Positions 21,759 to 28,655 of a DNA stretch of 32,022 nucleotides are shown here, piece by piece (the first letter of the stretch is position 1; each line of letters opens with the position of its first letter). The stretch covers positions 1 through 32,022 of the forward strand of contig NZ_JAAKZY010000115.1 of NCBI RefSeq assembly GCF_011045015.1, in the 5' to 3' direction. The notes beneath the pieces were generated by a model. It was not told the DNA's origin. It ran no database searches and saw only the letters and a list, made by a program, of their open reading frames with translations. Source of the DNA: Streptomyces scabichelini (GTDB lineage: Bacteria > Actinomycetota > Actinomycetes > Streptomycetales > Streptomycetaceae). Both the position numbers and the translations under genes were made by a program.

Positions 21759-22115
21759 TCAGCGGTCCTCGACGAGGCGGACGAAGTCCTTCTCGTTGCG
21801 GTCGGCCCGGCGTACGTACCAGCGGGCGAGCAGCACCAGTGGCGGATAGACGCAGAACCCGAGGACGAGCCATTCGAGGTCCGTGCTGTCGTTCATCGAG
21901 GCGAACACCAGCGGCAGCGGACCCACGAGGAGGACGAGCACGGCGAACACCGTGAGCGCGGCGCGCAGCTGGCTGCGGATGAGGGAACGGACGTAGGTGT
22001 GGCCGAGGGTCGTCTGCTCGTCGATCTCGGTGCGGGGGCGATAGCCGCTCAGCCTGCGGGTGCGGCGCGGCGGCCCCGTGACGACCACCCGGCGATCGGT
22101 CGGATCCTGTGCCAA
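21759..22115 (-). CDS. Small two-helix membrane protein, symporter partner
   Basis: 118 residues. A basic cytoplasmic N-terminal half (to about residue 50) is followed by two hydrophobic segments (about 51-72 and 81-96) and a charged tail (VRRADRNEKDFVRLVEDR). Size and place match the small DUF485-like proteins encoded next to acetate/pyruvate symporters, although the sequence is not a clear match to that family. Start is TTG 22115: GAGGAGG at 22128-22122 lies 6 bases before it and overlaps the stop of the response regulator, which is strong evidence for this start and for coupling. Likely assists or regulates the symporter. Confidence 0.75.
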   Translation of the reverse strand: MAQDPTDRRVVVTGPPRRTRRLSGYRPRTEIDEQTTLGHTYVRSLIRSQLRAALTVFAVLVLLVGPLPLVFASMNDSTDLEWLVLGFCVYPPLVLLARWYVRRADRNEKDFVRLVEDR

Positions 22116-22126
22116 CGCTGGCCTCC

Positions 22127-22882
22127 TCAGCTCGCGGTCCGGCGCATCAGCAGGTCGCGCAGCTCACGGGCGTGCCTGCGGCTGACCTGCAGTTCGACGG
22201 AGCCGACCAGGACGCTCACGGTACCCGCGTCAAGGCGGAGCTCGCTGATGTGACCGAGGGCGACGAGATGGCGCCGGTGGATGCGGACGAATCCGCGCGA
22301 GCGCCAGCGCTCCTCCAGGGTGGACAGCGGGATACGCACCAGATGGCTGCCCTGGGCGGTGTGCAGCCGTGCGTAGTCGCCCTGGGCCTCGACATGGGTG
22401 ATGTCCTCGACGGCCACGAACCGGGTGACGCCGCCCAGCTCGACCGAGATGTGGTCCGGGTCGGGCTCGTGCACGGGGATCAGCGGAGCCGCCTCCTTCA
22501 GCTCGGCGGCCCGGCGGACGGCCTCGGCCAGCCGTTCCCTGCGTACCGGCTTCAGTACGTAGTCGACCGCCTTGAGATCGAAGGCCTGCACCGCGAAGCC
22601 CTCGTGGGCGGTGACGAACACGACGAGGGGCGGTTTGGCGAGGCCGGCGAGCAGCCGCGCCATGTCGAGGCCGTCGAGGCCGGGCATCTGGATGTCGAGG
22701 AAGATCACGTCGATCGCGTCGTCGCCGTCGGGGCCGCACTCCAGCGCGCGGTTGATCCGGCGCAGCGCCTCCGTCGCGTCGCTCGCGCCCTCGACGCTCG
22801 TCACGCGTGGGTCGGCCGCCAGCAGATAGAGCAGTTCCTCGAGGGAGGGCGGTTCGTCGTCGACGGCGAGGGCGCGCAGCAT
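22127..22882 (-). CDS. LytTR-type response regulator
   Basis: 251 residues. Receiver domain 1-120: acidic pocket VDDE (8-10), phospho-acceptor D63 in VIFLDIQMPG, T91 and K111. LytTR DNA-binding domain about 145-248 (ISVELGGVTRFVAVEDITHV, then HVEAQGDYARLHT and FVRIHRRHLV). First gene of an operon that continues with a small membrane protein, a symporter and the partner histidine kinase. ATG 22882 is preferred over the longer frame from 22918 because the receiver fold starts exactly there. It has no ribosome site, but a TAGACT box lies 8 bases upstream, so a leaderless transcript is likely. It probably activates its own operon in response to an extracellular carboxylate; that is inference. Confidence 0.93.
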   Translation of the reverse strand: MLRALAVDDEPPSLEELLYLLAADPRVTSVEGASDATEALRRINRALECGPDGDDAIDVIFLDIQMPGLDGLDMARLLAGLAKPPLVVFVTAHEGFAVQAFDLKAVDYVLKPVRRERLAEAVRRAAELKEAAPLIPVHEPDPDHISVELGGVTRFVAVEDITHVEAQGDYARLHTAQGSHLVRIPLSTLEERWRSRGFVRIHRRHLVALGHISELRLDAGTVSVLVGSVELQVSRRHARELRDLLMRRTAS

Positions 22883-22890
22883 GAAGCTGG

Positions 22891-22896
22891 AGTCTA
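22891..22896 (-). promoter_or_regulatory. -10 box of a probable leaderless promoter (symporter operon)
   Basis: TAGACT on the minus strand, 8 bases before the preferred ATG of the response regulator. It lies inside the longer reading frame from 22918, which argues against that longer start. The divergent Lrp-type gene begins only 125 bases away. Confidence 0.4.
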
Positions 22897-22995
22897 GGAG
22901 CAAACCGGACGCCTGCACATGTGCCGGTGAGCTCTGAACATGTGCGAGTGTCCGTTGAGGCTGTGCAGCCGCGGGGCGGAACCGTCGCCGCTGGA

Positions 22996-23001
22996 TACAG
23001 T
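22996..23001 (+). promoter_or_regulatory. -10 box of a probable leaderless promoter (Lrp/AsnC gene)
   Basis: TACAGT, 6 bases before ATG 23008, with no ribosome site between them. Confidence 0.4.
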
Positions 23002-23007
23002 GCGCGC

Positions 23008-23502
23008 ATGAGCCCCAAGTCCGCGCCGTTCGACGAGCTCGACCGCAAGATCGTCACGGCTCTGATGGCGAACGCCCGTACCAGCTTCGCCGTGATCGGC
23101 GCGGCGGTCGGCCTGTCGGCCACCGCGGTCAAGCGCCGCGTCGACCGGATGCGCGAGACCGGGGTGGTCACCGGGTTCACCGCCACGGTGCAGCCGGCGG
23201 CGCTCGGCTGGCTTACGGAGGCGTACGTCGAGGTGTACTGCGAGGGCGCGGCACCGCCGCGGCGGCTCGCGGAGGTGGTGCGCAACCATCCGGAGATCAC
23301 CGCCGCGATGACGGTGACCGGGGGCGCTGACGCGCTGCTGCACGTACGGGCACGGGACGTGGAGCACTTCGAGGAGGTGCTCGAGCGGATCCGCACGGAG
23401 CCGTTCATACGCAAGACGATCAGCTACATGGTCCTCTCGCATCTGCTCCCGGAGAGCCCGGAGGCAGGCGCGAACCAGCCCGCGCCGGCTCCGGAGGAGT
23501 GA
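23008..23502 (+). CDS. Lrp/AsnC family transcriptional regulator
   Basis: 164 residues. Winged helix-turn-helix at about 9-57 (FDELDRKIVTALMANARTSF, then GLSATAVKRRVDRMRETGVV). The effector-binding RAM domain is at about 66-150, with the MTVTGGADALLHVRARD segment that binds amino acids. Leaderless start at ATG 23008. The Pro/Ala/Glu tail (residues 150-164) is probably disordered. It stands 155 bases upstream of the ddaH-rocD pair in the same direction, and divergent from the symporter operon. Control of arginine/ornithine catabolism is therefore the most likely role, with arginine or ornithine as effector; control of the divergent operon is possible. Confidence 0.92.
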   Translation: MSPKSAPFDELDRKIVTALMANARTSFAVIGAAVGLSATAVKRRVDRMRETGVVTGFTATVQPAALGWLTEAYVEVYCEGAAPPRRLAEVVRNHPEITAAMTVTGGADALLHVRARDVEHFEEVLERIRTEPFIRKTISYMVLSHLLPESPEAGANQPAPAPEE

Positions 23503-23548
23503 GCGGCCACGGCCACGCACCAACCATGCGCGGACCGGCCTCAATACG

Positions 23549-23564
23549 CAGCGTTCCTGCGCTG
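23549..23564. promoter_or_regulatory. Inverted repeat, possible Lrp-type operator before ddaH
   Basis: CAGCG-TTCCTG-CGCTG, flanked by ATACGCA on the left and ACACGCAAT on the right. It lies in the 155-base gap between the Lrp-type gene and ddaH, upstream of the promoter-like sequence at 23583-23612. Assignment to the adjacent regulator is by position only. Confidence 0.35.
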
Positions 23565-23582
23565 ACACGCAATTCTCGATGC

Positions 23583-23612
23583 TTGTCGCCCCTCTCCCCC
23601 GCTTCCTACCGT
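23583..23612 (+). promoter_or_regulatory. Possible ddaH promoter
   Basis: TTGTCG (23583-23588), 18-base spacer, TACCGT (23607-23612). This would give a leader of about 40 bases to GTG 23658, consistent with the GGAGG ribosome site at 23644-23648. Confidence 0.4.
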
Positions 23613-23657
23613 TGAAGCACCCCCAGTCGTCACCGCAGGAAGCGGAGGTACCCCTCT

Positions 23658-24479
23658 GTGCCCAACAGCCGTGTGCCGCGCCCGAGGCGCTTTCTGGTCT
23701 GCGAACCCAGACACTTCGCCGTGCAGTACGCCATCAATCCCTGGATGCATGAGGACACACAGGTCGACGTCGATCTGGCCCGCGGTCAGTGGGCGGAGCT
23801 GATCCGCGCCTACCGCGCCCACGGCCACACGGTCGACAGCGTGGAACCGGTCGCCGGTCTCCCTGACATGGTCTTCGCCGCGAACTCCGCGCTGGTGATC
23901 GAGGGCCGGGTCTTCGGCTCCCTCTTCCACGCGCCCCAGCGGCGGCCGGAGTCGACCGCGTACGAGACCTGGTTCAAGAACGCGGGCTTCGACGTCTACC
24001 GGCCCGAGTCGGTGTGCGAGGGCGAGGGCGATCTCGTCCCGGCCGGCCCGTACGTCCTGGCCGGCACCGGCTTTCGTACGACGCGGGAGGCCCATCACGA
24101 GGTGCAGGAGTTCTTCGGCGTCCCCACGGTCAGCCTTCAGCTGGTGGATCCGTACTTCTACCACCTGGACACCGCGTTGTTCGTCCTCGACGACGGGCCG
24201 GAGGCGAACATCGCGTACTACCCCGAGGCCTTCTCCCCGGGAAGCCGCGAGGTCCTGCGCCGGCTGTTCCCCGACGCGGTGCTCGCCACGCGTGAGGACG
24301 CGATGACGTTCGGGCTCAACTCCGTCTCGGACGGCCGCCATGTCTTCGTCTCACCGCGGGCCGAGGCGCTCGCGGACCAGCTGACCCGCCACGGCTACGT
24401 TCCCGTCCCCGTCGACCTGTCGGAGCTCCACAAGGCCGGCGGAGGCATCAAGTGCTGCACTCAGGAGATCCGTTCATGA
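23658..24479 (+). CDS. ddaH: Dimethylarginine dimethylaminohydrolase
   Basis: Hydrolyses N-omega-methylated arginines to citrulline and methylamines. 273 residues of the amidinotransferase/arginine deiminase superfamily: substrate Asp in GLPDMVFAANS (D70), catalytic His H169 in YFYHLD, and nucleophile C266 in GGGIKCCTQE near the C-terminus. Start is GTG 23658 with GGAGG about 9 bases upstream. It ends ATGA with rocD, so the two are coupled. The doublet CC at the active site places a second Cys where other members have Met or a small residue. True substrate could also be arginine or ornithine-like guanidines; pairing with ornithine aminotransferase suggests a route from guanidino compounds through ornithine to glutamate semialdehyde. 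Confidence 0.88.
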   Translation: MPNSRVPRPRRFLVCEPRHFAVQYAINPWMHEDTQVDVDLARGQWAELIRAYRAHGHTVDSVEPVAGLPDMVFAANSALVIEGRVFGSLFHAPQRRPESTAYETWFKNAGFDVYRPESVCEGEGDLVPAGPYVLAGTGFRTTREAHHEVQEFFGVPTVSLQLVDPYFYHLDTALFVLDDGPEANIAYYPEAFSPGSREVLRRLFPDAVLATREDAMTFGLNSVSDGRHVFVSPRAEALADQLTRHGYVPVPVDLSELHKAGGGIKCCTQEIRS

Positions 24480-25717
24480 CCCTCGCTCCCAGCCGTTCCC
24501 TCGTCGGGAACCGTTCGTCCGCCGAACTGATCCGAGCCGAGGAGCCCGTCCTCGCGCACAACTACCACCCGCTGCCCGTGGTCGTCGCGCGCGCCGAGGG
24601 CACCTGGGTCGAGGACGTCGAGGGCCGCCGCTATCTCGACATGCTGGCCGGCTACTCCGCCCTCAACTTCGGCCACCGCCACCCGGCCCTGATCGAGGCC
24701 GCGCACCGCCAGCTCGACCAGCTGACACTCACCTCGCGCGCCTTCCACAACGACAAGCTCGCCCAATTCGCGGAATCCCTGGCCGAGTTGACGGGCCTGG
24801 ACATGGTGCTGCCGATGAACACGGGCGCCGAGGCCGTGGAGAGCGGCATCAAGGTGGCCCGCAAATGGGCGTACGAGGTGAAGGGCGTCCCCGCGGACCA
24901 GGCGACGATCGTGGTCGCCGCCGACAACTTCCACGGCCGCACGACGACGATCGTCAGCTTCTCCACGGACGAGACGGCCCGCGCCGGCTTCGGCCCGTTC
25001 ACGCCCGGCTTCCGCGTCGTCCCGTACAACGATCTCGCCGCGCTCGAAGCGGCGGTCGACGAGACCACGGCGGCCGTCCTCATCGAGCCGATCCAGGGAG
25101 AAGCCGGCGTCGTCATCCCGGACGACGGCTACCTCACCGGCGTACGCGAACTGACCCGGCGGGCCGGCTGCCTGTTCATCGCGGACGAGATCCAGTCCGG
25201 CCTCGGGCGTACGGGCCACACGCTCGCCGTCGAGCACGAGTCGGTCGTCCCGGACGTGCTGCTGCTCGGCAAGGCGCTCGGCGGCGGCATCGTCCCGGTC
25301 TCCGCGGTCGTCGCGCGCCGCGACGTGCTCCAGGTACTGCGGCCCGGCGAGCACGGGTCGACGTTCGGCGGCAATCCGCTGGCCGCCGCGGTCGGCTCGG
25401 CCGTCGTGGAGCTCCTGGAGACCGGTGAATTCCAGCGCGCGGCCGCCGAGTTGGGCGTGGTCCTGCGCGAGGGCCTGGCGTCCCTTCAGGACAAGGGCGT
25501 ACGCGGCTTCCGTGCGCGCGGTCTGTGGGCGGGCGTCGACATCGATCCCGCCATCGGCACCGGCCGTGAGATCAGCGAACGGCTCATGCGCGAGGGAATT
25601 CTCGTCAAGGACACGCACGGTTCGACGATCCGTCTGGCCCCGCCGCTCACCATCACCGCCGGGGAACTCCGGTCGGCTCTCGGGACACTGGAGAAGGTTC
25701 TGACAGAAGGGGCCTGA
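24476..25717 (+). CDS. rocD: Ornithine aminotransferase
   Basis: Class III PLP aminotransferase, 413 residues: ornithine plus 2-oxoglutarate to glutamate-5-semialdehyde plus glutamate. PLP lysine K266 in LLLGKALGGG, cofactor Asp D237 in FIADEIQSGLGRTG, phosphate-binding NTGAEAVES (115-123) and NNFHGRT-like DNFHGRT (150-156). N-terminal HNYHPLPVVVARAEG and the GYSALNFGHRHP segment are typical of RocD rather than acetylornithine aminotransferase. ATG 24476 overlaps the ddaH stop, with AGGAG at 24462-24466. Feeds proline/glutamate metabolism. No rocF arginase or proline dehydrogenase gene is next to it. Confidence 0.94.
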   Translation: MTLAPSRSLVGNRSSAELIRAEEPVLAHNYHPLPVVVARAEGTWVEDVEGRRYLDMLAGYSALNFGHRHPALIEAAHRQLDQLTLTSRAFHNDKLAQFAESLAELTGLDMVLPMNTGAEAVESGIKVARKWAYEVKGVPADQATIVVAADNFHGRTTTIVSFSTDETARAGFGPFTPGFRVVPYNDLAALEAAVDETTAAVLIEPIQGEAGVVIPDDGYLTGVRELTRRAGCLFIADEIQSGLGRTGHTLAVEHESVVPDVLLLGKALGGGIVPVSAVVARRDVLQVLRPGEHGSTFGGNPLAAAVGSAVVELLETGEFQRAAAELGVVLREGLASLQDKGVRGFRARGLWAGVDIDPAIGTGREISERLMREGILVKDTHGSTIRLAPPLTITAGELRSALGTLEKVLTEGA

Positions 25718-25829
25718 GGGACAGGGGCCGGATCCGGGAACTGCTTTATCCTTTACGGAGATTGGTTCCGGCCAAGCGGGCTAGATTGTGCACTGTCCCA
25801 GTCAGTGATGAACGAAAAGAGCCACAGGG

Positions 25830-26654
25830 ATGTCCGAAATCTCGACACCAGGCACCCAAGGCGCCGTACGGATTCCCCAGCTCAGGACCAATGTGTCGCA
25901 TTCGGCGCGCATCTGGAACTACTGGCTGGGCGGCCGGGACAACTACCAGGTCGACCAGCAGGTCGGCGATCACATCCTGTCCTTCGTGCCGGAGATTTCC
26001 CGCTCGGCCGTCGCGGACCGGCGCTTCCTCGCCCGGTCCGTGCGGCTGCTCGCCGGTGAGGCGGGAATCCGGCAGTTCCTGGACATCGGGACCGGCCTGC
26101 CGATCGTCGACAACACCCACGAGGTGGCCCAGCGCGTCGACCCCGGCTGCAGGGTCGTCTACGTGGACAACGACCCCATCGTGCTGAGCCACGCCCGTGC
26201 CCTGCTCACCAGCACGCCCGAGGGTGCCACCGACTACATCGACGCCGACGTCCACGCCCCGGACACGATCCTGCGGGGCGCCGCCCGGACTCTGGACCTC
26301 AGCCGGCCCGTCGGGATCATGATGCTGGGCATCCTCAATTTCGTCCTCGACACCGATGAGGCCCGGTCCGTCGTGCGCCGGCTCATGGACGCCGTGCCGT
26401 CCGGCAGCTACGTGGTCGTCTCCCACCCCACGACGGAAGTCGACGGCATGGCGATGGCCCAGGCGGTCCACTACTGGAACACCCAGGGATCGGCGCCGAT
26501 GACGCTGCGTACCCGCGCAGAGCTCCTGGGGCTCTTCGACGGTCTTGATCTCGTCGAGCCGGGCGTCGTCTCCTGCCCCCGCTGGCGCCCCGACTGCCCG
26601 CAGGAAGAGATCGTCGACGTGACGCATTTCTGCGGAGTGGCCCGCAAGTCATAG
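25830..26654 (+). CDS. SAM-dependent methyltransferase, DUF574 type
   Basis: 274 residues of the Streptomyces-expanded DUF574/Methyltransf_19 family. The hallmark is FLDIGTGLPIVDNTHEVAQ (residues about 86-104), which combines the SAM loop with the family signature, followed by VVYVDNDPIVLSHARALL (ribose-binding acidic end D-N-D). The N-terminal SARIWNYWLGGRDNYQVDQ segment is also diagnostic. The natural substrate of the family is unknown to me. Weak ribosome site (AGGGA) close to the ATG; TAGATT at 25782-25787 may be its -10. It stands alone between rocD and an acyltransferase. Confidence 0.88.
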   Translation: MSEISTPGTQGAVRIPQLRTNVSHSARIWNYWLGGRDNYQVDQQVGDHILSFVPEISRSAVADRRFLARSVRLLAGEAGIRQFLDIGTGLPIVDNTHEVAQRVDPGCRVVYVDNDPIVLSHARALLTSTPEGATDYIDADVHAPDTILRGAARTLDLSRPVGIMMLGILNFVLDTDEARSVVRRLMDAVPSGSYVVVSHPTTEVDGMAMAQAVHYWNTQGSAPMTLRTRAELLGLFDGLDLVEPGVVSCPRWRPDCPQEEIVDVTHFCGVARKS

Positions 26655-26669
26655 TGGACCCGGTTCCAC
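26654..26669. promoter_or_regulatory. Near-perfect palindrome before the acyltransferase gene
   Basis: GTGGACCC-GGTTCCAC, 7 of 8 positions symmetric, starting at the last base of the methyltransferase stop. Could be an operator or a short terminator stem; no T-run follows. Confidence 0.3.
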
Positions 26670-26768
26670 AAGCCCGCGCCTGCACATACACTGGCGTCTC
26701 TCCCGCACACCTATTGACCTGCTAGAACACGGCGGTTGAGCCGATCCGGCGGAGTGAGGAGCGACCCC

Positions 26769-27494
26769 ATGTTCTATTACGTGCTCAAGTACGTGATCCT
26801 GGGACCATTGCTGAGGCTGGTCTTCCGTCCTCGGATCGAGGGACTCGAGCACGTTCCGTCGTCGGGCGCGGCCATTGTCGCCGGCAATCATCTGTCGTTC
26901 TCGGACCATTTCCTGATGCCCGCGATCCTCAAGCGGCGGATCACCTTCCTGGCGAAAGCCGAGTACTTCACGGGCCCCGGTATCAAGGGCCGGCTGACGG
27001 CCTACTTCTTCCGCAGCGCCGGACAGATCCCGGTGGACCGCTCCGGCAAGGATGCAGGTCAGGCGGCCATCCGCGAGGGCCTCGGCGTGCTGCGCAAGAA
27101 CGAGCTCCTCGGGATCTATCCGGAGGGCACGCGCTCCCACGACGGCCGCCTCTACAAGGGCAAGGTAGGTGTCGCGGTCATGGCACTCAAGGCCCAGGTG
27201 CCCGTCATCCCCTGCGCGATGATCGGCACCTTCGAGGCCCAGCCGCCGGGAAAGAAGATCCCGAACATCCACCCCGTGATGATCCGCTTCGGCAAGCCCC
27301 TCGACTTCTCCCGCTATGCGGGCATGGAGAACGAGAAGGCCATCCTGCGCGCCATCACCGACGAGATCATGTACGCGATCCTCACCCTCTCCGAGCAGGA
27401 GTACGTCGACCAGTACGCGGCCGTCGTCAAGGCCGAGGAGGCCGCCGAGAAGGCCGCGAAGGGACGCAAGTTCCCGCGTATGCCGCTGAGTTGA
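26769..27494 (+). CDS. plsC: 1-acyl-sn-glycerol-3-phosphate acyltransferase
   Basis: Adds the second acyl chain to lysophosphatidic acid to form phosphatidic acid at the membrane. 241 residues. Acyltransferase motif I is NHLSFSDH (His and Asp catalytic pair, near residues 39-46) and motif III is IYPEGTRSHDG (near 116-126). The N-terminal FYYVLKYVILGPLLRLVF is hydrophobic and may anchor the protein. The C-terminal VVKAEEAAEKAAKGRKFPR is a charged helix. GAGGAG at 26756-26761 supports ATG 26769 over the earlier in-frame start. Such plsC paralogues are numerous in Streptomyces, so this may be a housekeeping or an alternative-lipid enzyme. Confidence 0.92.
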   Translation: MFYYVLKYVILGPLLRLVFRPRIEGLEHVPSSGAAIVAGNHLSFSDHFLMPAILKRRITFLAKAEYFTGPGIKGRLTAYFFRSAGQIPVDRSGKDAGQAAIREGLGVLRKNELLGIYPEGTRSHDGRLYKGKVGVAVMALKAQVPVIPCAMIGTFEAQPPGKKIPNIHPVMIRFGKPLDFSRYAGMENEKAILRAITDEIMYAILTLSEQEYVDQYAAVVKAEEAAEKAAKGRKFPRMPLS

Positions 27495-27495
27495 T

Positions 27496-27530
27496 CTCAG
27501 CTCTCAGCTCTCAGCTCTCAGCTCTCTGCT
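27496..27530 (+). repeat. 7-base tandem repeat after the acyltransferase gene
   Basis: Four perfect copies of CTCAGCT (27496-27523) and a fifth with one change (CTCTGCT), starting two bases after the stop codon. A sixth partial unit (CTCGG) follows. Likely a slippage-prone simple repeat; length may vary among strains. Confidence 0.9.
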
Positions 27531-27568
27531 CTCGGCCGAACACTGTGGAATCCACGCGGTCCTGACCA

Positions 27569-27574
27569 TACGGT
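27569..27574 (+). promoter_or_regulatory. -10 box of a probable leaderless promoter (SDR gene)
   Basis: TACGGT, 6 bases before ATG 27581, with no ribosome site. Confidence 0.4.
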
Positions 27575-27580
27575 CGCCTC

Positions 27581-28609
27581 ATGAGACGTGCTGTGGTGAT
27601 CGGAGCGACAGGACAGATCGGGCGCGTGGCCGTGGGTGCCCTGGCCCGGGACGGCTGGCAGGTGACGGCTGTGTCGCGGGGCGGCGACCGGGACGAGGCG
27701 TGGCCCGAGGAGGTGCGGACGGCCGGGGCGGACCGCCAGGACGACGCGGCCCTGTCCGCCGTGGTCGGCGACGGCTGCGACGTACTGGTGGACATGGTGG
27801 CCTACGGCTCTGAGCACGCACGGCAGTTGACGGGCCTGGCCGGTCGCGTCGGTTCGGCCGTGGTGATCTCCAGCGTCTCGGTGTACGAGGACGGCAAGGG
27901 CCGCAGTTTCGATACGCAGGAGGAGCCGGACGGCTTTCCCCAGTACCCGGTGCCCATCCCGGAGACCCTCGGCACGATCGCGCCCGGCGAGAGTTCGTAC
28001 AGCACACGCAAGTCGGCCCTTGAGCGCGAACTCCTCGCCGCTGCCGACGAGTTGCCGACGACGCTGCTGCGGGCGGGCGCGATCCACGGCCCGCACTGCC
28101 GCACTCCGCGCGAGCTGTATTTCGTGAAGCGCAACCTCGACGGGCGACGCAGGCACATCCTCGCCTTCGGCGGCGAGAGCCGCTTCCACCCGGCGAGCGT
28201 CCACAACATCGCGGAACTGATCCGGCTCGCCGCGGCGAAGCCCGGCGCGCGCCTGCTCAACGCCTGCGACGACGAGGCTCCCACGGTGGCGGAGATCGCC
28301 GCGGCGATCGACGCCGAGATGGGGGTGGAGACCGAGACCGTGCTGGTCGACGGCCCGCCTCCCGCGGAGGGCGTGGGCGACACTCCGTGGTCGGTGCCGC
28401 ACCCGGTGATCTGCGACATGGCCGCGGCCCGGCGGGAGTTGGGCTACGAGGCGGTGGCACGGTACGCCGAGACCCTGCCGGACACCGTCGCGTGGATCGA
28501 GCGCCACCTGGCCGGACGTGACTGGCGCGAGGCCTATCCCAAGATGGCGCAGGCGTACGGGAGGGACCTCTTCGACTACGCGGCGGAGGACGCCTGGCTG
28601 AGCTCCTGA
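27581..28609 (+). CDS. NAD-dependent epimerase/dehydratase (extended SDR)
   Basis: 342 residues. Rossmann loop GATGQIG (8-14) at the N-terminus, then SSVSVYEDG with the catalytic Ser region, and YSTRK (Tyr and Lys of the YxxxK pair, about residues 144-148). The C-terminal half has the substrate-binding pattern of extended SDRs, with a RFHPASVHNIAELI segment like that in sugar-nucleotide epimerases and plant isoflavone-reductase-like proteins. The substrate cannot be named; no sugar or secondary-metabolite cluster lies next to it. Leaderless start inferred. Converges with the Tap-like peptidase gene and shares its terminator. Confidence 0.85.
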   Translation: MRRAVVIGATGQIGRVAVGALARDGWQVTAVSRGGDRDEAWPEEVRTAGADRQDDAALSAVVGDGCDVLVDMVAYGSEHARQLTGLAGRVGSAVVISSVSVYEDGKGRSFDTQEEPDGFPQYPVPIPETLGTIAPGESSYSTRKSALERELLAAADELPTTLLRAGAIHGPHCRTPRELYFVKRNLDGRRRHILAFGGESRFHPASVHNIAELIRLAAAKPGARLLNACDDEAPTVAEIAAAIDAEMGVETETVLVDGPPPAEGVGDTPWSVPHPVICDMAAARRELGYEAVARYAETLPDTVAWIERHLAGRDWREAYPKMAQAYGRDLFDYAAEDAWLSS

Positions 28610-28643
28610 AAAAGGGGGGCGGCCGTCAGAGACGGCCGCCCCC
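28610..28643 (-). terminator. Intrinsic terminator for the peptidase gene
   Basis: 13-bp perfect stem GGGGGCGGCCGTC (28615-28627) / GACGGCCGCCCCC (28631-28643), 3-base loop. On the minus strand it is followed by a T-run (complement of the A-run ending at 28613), so it is a classic terminator for the minus-strand peptidase gene. It probably also ends the plus-strand SDR transcript. Confidence 0.85.
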
Positions 28644-28655
28644 TGATGCGTACTG

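Noticed and set aside
22883..22918. Longer start of the LytTR regulator at 22918
   Set aside because: The extra 12 residues precede the receiver fold, and the likely -10 box (22896-22891) lies inside them.
22919..23568. Minus-strand frame opposite the Lrp-type gene, running into the regulator
   Set aside because: Antisense to a clear Lrp/AsnC gene and Arg/His-rich. No motif.
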